DNA of 64,000 nt, taken from positions 62,001 through 126,000 of the forward strand of contig JAPDFW010000074.1 in assembly GCA_028826165.1 (NCBI GenBank), given 5' to 3'. Every line of letters begins with the position of its first letter. The stretch's first letter is position 1. The notes beneath the pieces were generated by a model that saw nothing but the letters and a program-made list of their open reading frames with translations, was not told where the DNA came from and made no database searches. The DNA is from Anaeramoeba ignava. Its lineage: Eukaryota > Metamonada > Anaeramoebidae. Made by a program: the position numbers and the translations under genes. Below, piece by piece: positions 21,188 to 31,820 of this stretch.

Positions 21188-24100
21188 TTATTCTGAAAAT
21201 GGAGTATTACTAATAAATCTTTGAATCATATCAAGAGAATTTTTTGGTTGATTTCTCTGTTATTTTTTAGAATAAATAAATTTACAAAATAAAATTAAAA
21301 ATTAAAAATTAAAAATTAAAAATTAAAAATTAAAAATTAAAAATTAAAAATTAAATATTAAATATTAAAAATTAAAAATTAAAAATTAAATATTAAATTA
21401 CAGGACTAAATAATAAAATAAAAAGAATTAAAATAAAAATGAAAAATTAGAGTTATATTTATATTTATATTAATATTTATATTTATAAGTTATTTTATAC
21501 CATAAATGACCAGCTCCAACAATAATAACTTGCCACAAATTAGAATAGTTTCTTGTGTAACCAGCAACATTACTATCAACTTTCCAAATGACTTTTTTTG
21601 AGTTTATAAAATTATTAACACCAGACCAATGTAAATTCTCAAGCCAAGCAGTAGTTCCTATATGATTAACTTCCAGATCAAATTGGCCACTATAAACCAT
21701 GACTTTGAGGTTGTTTTCAAGAATAAAATCAACCAAATGAGCAACGGATTTAGGGATATCATCATTAAGTGCGTTTCCAACATCATCAGAACAGAATGCC
21801 CAAGTAAGTTCTTCAACTCCGAGTAAGTATTTTGTTTGTTCAAGATTGAGGAATGTTGTTAAGTAATCGAAGTTGTAATCTCCATAAAGTCGAATGTCTA
21901 ATCCATTAACTCCTCCTCCTAAACTGCTTAATGTGTCTAATGTATTTTGAAATGCGGTTGCTGCTTCGCTCCATTTTTTTTGTTCAATGTAGGAAACACA
22001 TTCATCTTGTAAGTTGTTGATAGCTGTCATTTTGTTTACTGGAATTACGCTTGTTGAAGAAGCATATTCGGTATAATGTTTTACTTGATTGATAGGATCA
22101 GTGAATCCGTCACCTTTTAAATATAAATATAAATATAAATGAAAATATTTAAATATAAATAAAATTATAAATATAAATAAAATTATAAATAAAATTATAA
22201 ATATAAATATAAATATAAATATAAATATAAATAAAAATATAAATATTTAAAATAAATAAAATATTAAAATAAATATAAAATATTTAAATAAACATAAATA
22301 TTTAAATAAATATAAATATTTAAATAAATATAAATATTTAAATAAATATAAATATTTAAATAAATATAAATATTTAAATAAATATAAATATTTAAATAAA
22401 TATAAATATTTAAATAAAATAAACATAAAAATAAAAACAAATATAAATATTTAAAATAAATAAATACAAAAAAATTAAAATAATAAATATAAAAATTAAA
22501 TGAAAATATAAATAAAATAAAAATATAAAATATAAATATTTAAATAAATATAAATATTTAAATAAATATAAATTAAAAATAAATAAAAATAAATATAAAA
22601 TATTAAAATAAATATAAAATATAAATAAAAATATAAAAAACATAAATAAATGATTTAAAATACAAAAAAATAAAAATAAATAAACATAAAATAAATAAAT
22701 ATAAATATAAAACATAAAATATAAATATAAACATAAAAATAAATATAAAATAAAATATAAAATATAAAAATAAATATAAATATAAAAATATAAACATAAA
22801 TAAATATAAAATATAAACATAAACATAAAATAAATAAAAATAAAATATAAAACAAAAAAATAAAAATAAATATAAATATAAAATAAAAATATAAATATAA
22901 AAAATATAAAAACATATAAAATAAAATAAAAATAAAATATTTAAATAAAATAAATAAATAAAATAAATTAAAAAAATATAAAACAAACATAAAATATAAA
23001 TATAAATAAAAAAAAAAAAATATAAATATAAATATAAATATTTTAAATAAATATAACATAAACATAAATATTTTAAAATAAATATAAATATAAAAAAATA
23101 TAAATATTTAAATAAAAAATATAAAAAAAACAAAATAAAAAATTAAATGAAATTAAAAAATAAAAATAAACAAAAAAATAAAAAAAATAAAAATAAAAAA
23201 TAAACATAAATATAAATATATAATTAATATAAACATAAATATATAAAATAAAAAAACATAAAATATAAAAATAAAATATAAAATATAAATATAAAATATA
23301 AATATAAATATAAATATAAATATAAATATAAATATAAATATAAATATAAATATAAACATAAATAAATAAATTATAAATATAAATATAAAAAAAAATATAA
23401 ATATAAAATAAAAAAAAATAAATAAATATAAATAAAAAAAATTAAAAATATAAAAATAAAAAAAATAAAATAAAAAAATATAAACATAAAAATAAAATAT
23501 ACAAAATAAATATAAAATAAATATAAATATAAATAAAAATATAAAATAAATATAAATAAAAATAAATATAAATATTTAAATAAATATAAATATAAATAAA
23601 ATAAATATAAATATAAATATTTAAATAAATATATAAAAATATAAATATTAATATAAATATAAATATTAAATAAATATAAATATAAATATAAATATAAATA
23701 TAAATATAAATATAAATATAAATATAAATATTTAAATATAAATATAAATATTTAAATATAAATATAAATATTTAAATAAATATAAATAAAAATATAAATA
23801 TTTAAATATAAATATAAATATTTAAATAAATATAAATAAAAATATAAATATTTAAATATAAATATAAATATAAATATAAATATAAATATAAATATAAATA
23901 TAAATTAAAAATTACCCATTGCAATACCAACTAAATTTAAATAGTTTCCATTTGCGATTATTTTATAAGCCAAAGCAGGAATATATTTACCAGCATAACT
24001 CTCACCAAAAACATAGAAATCATGATGAGAAAAATCATGAAACTTATCAAAGAAGATTCTCAAAGCCTCATAAAGTTCATTAGCAAGGGAAGTTTCATCC

Positions 24101-24528
24101 TTAACGAACTGATTAGTACCAGAAAAACTAAAACCAGTACCAGCAGGATTATCAATATAAAGAAGATTAAGATTAGAGTTCCAAGAATAAGGATTTTGAG
24201 AAAGAGAACCATCAGAATTTAACGAAATAGGACCGTTTTCAAGAAAGAGTCCAGCTTCAGATGAGCATCCTGGGCCTCCTTGAAGCCAAAGAGCAACTGG
24301 ATCCGTTGATGGATCGTTTTGACTCTCAAAAAATATGAAAAATAATGTCGCTAGATCTGTTTTGTTCGCTAATATAAATCCTGTATAACATCTTACTCCC
24401 CCAATTTCTGTTCTTGTTGCTTCGTATATCATCTCTCTTGGTATGTCGTTGATAATTATAAATGGATGTTGTGTTGTTGTTAAAATGATTAAAATTGAAA
24501 TCAGGAAAATGAAATTGATCGAAAACAT
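21188..24528 (-). CDS. Secreted serine carboxypeptidase, peptidase family S10 (4 exons, one of 4 nt)
   Basis: A secretory or lysosomal exopeptidase that removes C-terminal residues. Exons 24528-23916, 22113-21501, 21405-21402 and 21256-21188 join in phase to 432 residues, the usual family size. The N-terminus is a signal peptide (hydrophobic residues 5-17). Family motifs: [10 protein letters not shown] (81-90), GESYAGKY with catalytic Ser177, AMGDGFTDP, catalytic Asp in VYSGQFD, and catalytic His in GAGH. The ending requires the 4-nt exon TCCT: it turns GAGHL plus [10 protein letters not shown] into [20 protein letters not shown], which matches the AGH-x-V-P-x-x-Q-P consensus of the family. 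Without that microexon the second and last coding exons are out of phase. Intron 1 is 1.8 kb of repeat. Confidence 0.92.
21402..21405 (-). other. Predicted 4-nt microexon of the carboxypeptidase gene
   Basis: On the - strand TCCT is preceded by TTATTTAG and followed by GTAATT. It links the phase-2 end of exon 2 (TG) with the phase-0 start of the last exon, making TGT CCT (Cys-Pro) in the conserved AGHxxP motif. Confidence 0.75.
22120..23912. repeat. aaatataaat repeat in carboxypeptidase intron 1
   Basis: About 1.8 kb of taaata/aaatat units with tttaaa and cataaa variants fills the intron 23915-22114. All long open frames here are repeat artefacts. Confidence 0.95.
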
Positions 24529-24693
24529 TTTCTTATTTAAAAAAAAAAATGAAAAATGAAAAATGAAAAATTAAAAATGAAAAAAAAATTTTTTTTTTGT
24601 TTTTTTTTAATCATTTTTTCTAATAATTACTAAAAAAATTTTTTCTTTTTTATTTTTTTTATTTTTTTCATTTTTTTTCTTTTTTTAAAATTA

Positions 24694-27600
24694 ATGAATA
24701 AAATTCAAAAAGCTAATCAATTTCTTTTTGGAGTTTTAAATAAAAAAGATAATTTTGAAACTTCTCCTATTAAATTATCTAGGCGTCTTTGTAAAGTTTT
24801 AAATAAAATTGAACCAAATTCCATTAAAAAAATTTCAAAGTAAATTTCCCATTTTAAAAAATTTTTTTGCCTTTTTCTTATTTAAATTTTTTTACAACTA
24901 ATCAATTTATAAATTAAATTATAAAATTAAAATTATAAATAAAATTATAAATAAAATTATAAATAAAATTATAAATAAAATTATAAATAAAATTATAAAT
25001 AAAATTATAAATAAAATTATAAATAAATTATAAATAAAATTATAAATTAAAATTATAAATAAAATTATAAATTAAATTATAAATTAAATTATAAATTAAA
25101 ATTATAAATAAAATTATAAATTAAATTATAAATAAAATTATAAATAAAATTATAAATAAAATTATAAATTAAATTATAAATTAAATTATAAATAAAATTA
25201 TAAATAAAATTATAAATAAAATTATAAATAAAATTATAAATAAAATTATAAATAAAATTATAAATAAAATTATAAATAAAATTAAAATTATAAATAAAAT
25301 TATAAAAATAAAAATTATAAATAAAATTATAAATAAAATTATAAATAAAATTATAAATAAAATTATAAATAAAAATTATAAATAAAAATTATAAATAAAA
25401 TTATAAATAAAATTATAAATTAAAAATAAAATAAATTATAAATTAAAATTATAAATTAAAATAAATAAAAATTATAAATAAAATTATAAATAAAAATTAT
25501 AAATAAAATTATAAATTAAATAAAATAAAATTATAAATAAAAATTATAAATAAAATTATAAATAAATTAAATAAAATATAAATTAAATTATAAATAAAAT
25601 TTATAAATAAAATTATAAATAAAATTATAAATTAAAATTATAAATAAAATTATAAATTAAATTATAAATAAAATTATAAATTTAAATAAATAAAATTATA
25701 AATAAAATTATAAATTAAAATTATAAAATAAAATTATAAATAAAATTATAAATTAAATTAATAAATTAAATTATAAATTAAATTATAAATTAAAATTATA
25801 AATAAAATTATAAATAAAATTATAAATTAAAATTATAAATTAAAATTATAAATAAAATTATAAATAAAAATTATAAATAAAATTATAAATAAAATTATAA
25901 ATAAAATTATAAATAAAATTATAAATTAATTTAAAATAAAATAAAATTAAATTAGAAATAAAATTATAAAATAAAAAAATTTTAAATTAAAAATAAAAAA
26001 TTATAAATAAAAAATATAAATAAAATTATAAAAAAAAAAAATTATAAATAAAATTATAAATTAAATTATAAATTAAATTATAAATAAAATTATAAAAATT
26101 TATAAATAAAATTATAAATTAAATTATAAATAAATTATAAATTAAAATTATAAATAAAATTATAAATTAAAATATAAATTAAATAATAAATAAAATTATA
26201 AAAAAAATTATAAATAAAAATATAAATTAAATTATAAATTAAATTATAAATTAAAATTATAAATTAAAATTATAAATTAAATTATAAATAAAAATTATAA
26301 ATTAAATTATAAATTAAATTATAAATTAAATTATAAAATTAAATTATAAATTAAATTATAAATAAAAAAAATAAAAATTAAAATAAAATTATAAATAAAA
26401 ATTATAAATTATTAAATTATAAATTAAATTATAAAATTATAAATTAATTATAAATTAAAAATTATAAATAAAATTATAAATAAAATTATAAATTAAATTA
26501 TAAATAAAAATATAAATAAAATTATAAATTAATAAAAATAAATATATAAATTTAAATTATAAATAAAATTATAAATAAAATTATAAATTAAATTATAAAT
26601 AAAATTATAAATTAAATTATAAATTAAATTATAAATAAAATTATAAATTAAATTATAAATTAAATTATAAATAAAATTATAAATAAAATTATAAATAAAA
26701 TTATAAATAAAATTATAAATAAAATTATAAATTAAATTATAAATAAAATTATAAATAAAATTATAAATAAAATTATAAATAAAATTATAAATTAAAATAA
26801 ATAAAATTATAAATTTCTAAATAAATAAAATTATAAATAAAATTATAAATAAAATTATAAATTTCTAAATAAATAAAATTATAAATTAAAAAATAAAGAA
26901 CAAACTCAAATGAAAACTTCCAAAACTTCATCTCTGCTTGTTCCAAAATCAAAATTATCGATTCAGAAAATATAAAAACAACAGATAACGAAACACTTGC
27001 AGAAATAGTTGTCAAATTACAACAATATTACGAAGAAGTTGTAATTCAATCCCCAAAACAAAAATCATCAAAAATGGAAAAATTAAGCCCAAAAAGCCCA
27101 AAAAGAGAATTCTCATCAGAACAAATCATGACAATAATATCAAACAGAATTGAGCAATCAAAAAAAGAAATGCAAGAAGTGGAAAATTCAAAGTTAAACG
27201 ATAATTTCCTTTTAGGAAAAGAAGTATCAAAAGATTTAACATCATGGTCTCCAATAATTCCACAACTCAAAACAAGATCAGCATTTGATTCATCACCATT
27301 TAGTTCTCCATTTGATTCTCCACATATTCAAAAAAAGGAAAATAACGATGAACAAAACATCCAAAAAAACGAACATTTACTTGAACTAATAAAACAAAAA
27401 TTCGCCAGTGATTCATGCAGTTTTGATGCTTCAGTACTTACTGAATATGGAAAAGCAACACAAAGCACAATAACAATTACAAACAAAAACATCACAATGG
27501 CGATCCAAGGAGGAATTACATTTACAAAACAATTCAACATAAATAAACCGTTCAATATCTTGCTGAGTTTATCAAAAACCAACATTTTCAAGCTTGTTTT

Positions 27601-30600
27601 CTCAAAAACTTCGTTCGTTGTTCAAATGCGAAATGAAACGGAAAGATATATTTTTTACAAAGTTTTTTCACTTTTTCAAACGTATCAAGGAGAAGTAGGA
27701 GAAAACAACTTAATCTCGGGCAAAATCATCGGGATTGAAGAGGAAATTGATGCTTTGGCAAGAAAATGCAAAGCAAAAAATCAAGCAGTTTTTCCTGTGC
27801 GTGTCATTGTGTCAAAAACAAATACTGCACCTGCTGTTCTTCGCATTTCTCAAAATAACATCAATTTGTCTTCAATGAGTTTGTCCCCAATCGTTTTTTC
27901 TTGGAACTCTTTTGTCTTCCGCGTTGTGGAATACACAAACAATGCTCTGCAAATACAGGCGATTCCGCTGTCTTCAAATGAAAAAAATGAACAGCCAAAA
28001 ACAAGTATTGTTCTTGATTGCGAAACTTTCCAAAAACGTCGGTTAATTTCAAAATGCATTTCCGAATTTACTCACTCTGATGTTTTTGGAATTGAAGCCC
28101 AGCGTTCGGAGACGAAAAACATTGGGATTCAATCAACAGATGTTGAGTCTTTTGGGAAAAATAACGGAAGTACTCTGATTGATTTCGTTGATTCAAAAAT
28201 ACCAAGTGTTTCAATTGCAGAATTTAGTGTAATTGATGGCGAGCCTAAAATTTTGCTTTCAAATTCAGTGAAAGAATCTTTAACTTCGCCTTTATTATCG
28301 TTAGAAAACCAAGACATTGTGAAAAAAATCAATTTTCAAGTTAACAAACTTTGCAAAGAAAATCATGCAAGTTTCCAAGTCAAAATTAGCGGAATCCAAA
28401 ACCAATCCGCAAAATTGACACTTAATTCAAAACAACTTGAAATTCTCCCAAAAGATATCGGATCTAAATTTGTTTGTCCTTTTCCTGGAAAGCAGAGACT
28501 GTTTTTAAATCCTTCCAAAGAAAGATATTTTGTTTTGCAAATTTCCTCTGAAAAGCGATTTATTTTGAAAGCAAAATCCTCTTTTGATCGTGATTTGATA
28601 AGAAACATTTTTTGGAATTTCAACCAACCCAAAAATAGCGAAAGTAATCAATCCCAAATTTGGCCGCCAGCAATGACTTGTGAGAAAAAAACAGGGAAAA
28701 AAGAAGAAAAACCCAAATATAAAATGCAAAACAAAATGAAGAAATTTTTCGAACAAAATTACAAATCAATTTATGAATATCCCGTCAAAGAAGAAAAGAA
28801 ACAAAAAAAAACAAGGCGAATAAAACTGGAAAAATTGGATATGAAAGAATTCTCGTTTCCAATTAAAAGTTCTTGATTCATTTAACGATATTTCCGGCAC
28901 ACTTGAAATTGGACTTTTTGATGATCACTTTGAAATCGAATTTTCATTAACGGAATCACATATGAGCTCTGGAATAGAAAAAACATCGCCAACATCAACA
29001 ATTGCTCGCAAATACAATCCTTATTCATTATTACTTATTAACAATAACAGAGAATCCCTTATTGGAAAACTAGTTATTGATGAGAAATTCCATCTGAAGG
29101 TTCTGTTTCCAAATCAGGAAGTTCGAAGTATTTTTGCGTCTTCATTTCTTGCCAAAAAGACACTGAATCTCGGCATTTCATCAAACAATTCTTGCAAATA
29201 TTCATGCACACTTTCAACCCCAATTGGAATGGTTGATTCTGTTGTGAAAGTTGCACAGAATTATTTCGCAATTAAATCCCCAACAGATTCTTTTTCTGTT
29301 GTTTTCTCTCCTTTTACAATCGCAAAACGCATTGATGAAAAGACTATCAAAATCAGTCTCCAAACAACTTATTATGTCGATTTACTGTTCAAAGATAAAG
29401 ATGAAGCAAACCAATTTTTTTGGCAATTCACAAACAACAAATTTTCCACAATTTCGCAAGTTATGAGCAAATCGTTCAAAAAATATCGAGTTTCGACGCT
29501 TTCGAAATCAAAAAAATTCGAAAAATCACATATTCTTCTTACTCAAGACAGACTTATTATTATCAACCAGGATTACATTGGTTTTCTTTCGTTGAAAAAA
29601 TTCCCCAGTTTTTATCTTAAGGAAAATGATTTCGTTAAAATTGAAACTTTCGAAAACAGCCAAAGAAAAACTTTTGTGCTAAAATTTTCAAATCCGCAAA
29701 AAAGAGAAAGATTCTATAAAGATACAACTCTTGTTGGAAACCAAATCATCCGCGAAATTTTAAATGAAAAAGAACAAAATATTTTCCAAGTCGAGTTTTT
29801 TGATGATCCAAAAGGATCTAAATCAAAAATCACCATTTTAAACGATGAAGTTATTTTGGATCAATCAACAAACCAAATTAAGAAAAATATTTTTGGAGCG
29901 CAATTACTTTCTCATTTGGATCAACCTCTTCTTTTCAGAATGGTGTTTGCAAATCCAAAACAAAGCTTTATTTTCTCTTTGAAAAAAAACGAAGAAGAAA
30001 AAAGAGAATTTTTCATCAAATTATTCAATTATCAAGTTTTTAATGCTGGGAAATCAATTGAAGAAAAAAATCAAAATTCAGATTCAAAAATCAAATTTTC
30101 AGTTTCCATTTTGAATGAGGAATTGCAACAAATAAATTATGGAGATGTTTTTTTCGAGGAAGATCGATTGATTTTCAAATCTCAAGAATCAACATTCAAA
30201 ATCAAATATGATAAAATTGAAAAAATGCAAAAAACAATAGAAAATTCAAATCATATCAGAGTTCAAAGTATGAAAAGATCGCCTATATTTTTGTTTAAAT
30301 CACACGATGATTTGGTTCAATTTTTAAATTTGATGAAACTTTACAAACCAAAAAATTGTTGGGTTGTTTCTGTTCTTGATGAAGAAGATAACATACTTTA
30401 TCAAATCAAGTTGAAAGTTAAAGAAGATGTTCTTATTATTGATGATTATAACGAAACCAATTCAATTCCAATCAAGGAAATCAAAATTGCAAGAACCGAA
30501 TTCAATAACAGCAAAATCAAGATGAATTATAAATCAATCTCAACAGTTTTTCTTTTTTCTTCTCCTTTAGCAACCAATCAATTTATTAATTCAATTAATA

Positions 30601-30872
30601 ATCATTATATTTTCCAAAATTTCTTTGTTATTTTTGATGATAAAAAATCTGTTCCTAAAACTATTCTTTTGAAAATTCAAAATCATGGAATTGAAATGAA
30701 AATTTCTGAAGAAGAAATAATTAACATCCCAATTAATGAAATTGAATTATTTGTTGATTCCAGTATTCTTAAGAAAATTTTATTAAAACATAATGATCAA
30801 GAATATATTCTTTTATTTCCATCAATTAGTCAAGCCAAGTATTTTCATCGTTCATTTTATTATTTGGCTTAA
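24694..30872 (+). CDS. Calponin-homology protein with serial PH-like repeats (one intron, apparent +1 frameshift)
   Basis: Exon 1 (24694-24839) and the start of exon 2 (from 26899) together form a CH domain: ANQFLFGVLNK, LCKVLNKIEPNSIKKISK, ENFQNFISACSKIKIID, ETLAEIVVKLQQYY, as in actin-binding calponin-homology folds. The rest is a series of modules of about 100 residues, each starting like F-x-V-x-(V/I) with alternating beta strands and ending in a short helix with F-x-x-x-F/W (for example FKDKDEANQFFWQF), which suggests repeated PH-like folds. Exon 2 is open to 28876 and the protein continues, one base out of phase, to 30872. The frame between 28869 and 28961 is open and encodes a module start (PIKVLDSFNDISGTLEIGL), so this is most likely one gene of about 1290 residues. 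Likely a cytoskeletal or membrane-linked adaptor. The alternative is two adjacent genes. Confidence 0.75.
24900..26890. repeat. aaattataaat repeat in CH-protein intron 1
   Basis: About 2 kb of aaattataaataa and aaattataaatt units fills the intron 24840-26898. It contains essentially no G or C. The splice sites are AA|GTAAAT and ATAAAG|A. Confidence 0.95.
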
Positions 30873-31265
30873 AAAGTTTTAATTAAAAAATTAAATAAAA
30901 CTTTTAAATAAAACTTTTAAATAAAAATTTTAATTAAAAATAAATCCCCCAATTAAATAAAAAAATTTAATTAAAAATTTAATTAAAATTTAAAGAAAGA
31001 TCAAATAAAAGAAAGTAAATAAAAAATATAAATATGATCAAATAAAAGAAAAGAAGCAATTTCATTTAATTAAAAAAAAAAAGCAAAAAAAAAAAAAAGA
31101 ATTTAAATTGGTTTCTTGTTTTTGTCAAAACAGAGTAATTTACTTTCTTCTCTTTTTTTGTTTTTGTTTTCCTTAAAAAAAAATATAACAAAAAGAAAAG
31201 AAAAGAAAAGAAAAGAAAAGAAAAGAATTGAATTGAATTGAATTGAATTGAATTGAATTGAATTT
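30873..31265. other. Convergent spacer
   Basis: Lies between the CH-protein stop and the last in-frame end of the N/Q-rich gene. It holds aaaattt units, an A14 run near 31085, and a sharp agaaa to attga repeat switch at 31195-31262. No gene is seen. Confidence 0.6.
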
Positions 31266-31269
31266 TTAA

Positions 31270-31820
31270 ACATCAATATTTTGATTATTTTGGTTTTCGT
31301 TATCTTGAATTTCTTCATCTTGAATTTGATTATCTTGATTTTCTTGAATTTGATTTTGATTTTGATTATCTTGACTTTCTTCATTATCTTGATTTTCTTG
31401 AATTTGATTTTGATTTTGATTTTGATTTTAATTTTGATTTTGATTTTAATTTTGATTTTAATTTTGATTATCTTGACTTTCTTCATTATCTTGAATTTGA
31501 TTATCTTGAGTTTCTTCATTATCTTGATTTTGATTATCTTGATTTTGATTATCTTGAATTTGAATTTGATTTTGATTTTGATTATCTTGATTTTCATTTT
31601 GTTGATTTTGAATTTGATTTTGAATTTGATTTTCTTGATTATTTTGATTTTGATTTTCATTTTGATTTTGATTTTGATTTTGATTTTGATTTTGATTATC
31701 TTGATTTTGATTTTCTTGAATTTGATTTTGATTATCTTGATTTTGATTTTGATTTTCATTTTGATTTTCTTGAATTTGAATTTGATTTTGATTTTGATTA
31801 TCTTGACTTTCTTCTCCATC
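31270..31820 (-). repeat. CAAAAT/GATAAT repeat at the 3' end of the N/Q-rich gene
   Basis: On the coding strand, CAAAAT, CAAGATAAT and CAAATT units encode Q/N/D/I. Units of the TAAAAT type near 31428-31460 create stop codons. Confidence 0.9.

Noticed and set aside
22410-23359. Several - strand frames rich in F, Y, I and L that look like membrane proteins
   Set aside because: They are translations of the aaatataaat repeat in carboxypeptidase intron 1.
28679-28869. Intron removing the frame break of the CH protein (GTGAGA...TTAAAAG)
   Set aside because: Phase would fit, but the segment has ordinary coding composition and lacks the AT-only character of introns here.
31428-31460. Reassignment of TAA to glutamine
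   Set aside because: TAA ends many conserved proteins here exactly where the family ends (OCRL, GID8, ATG16, carboxypeptidase), so a general code change is not supported.
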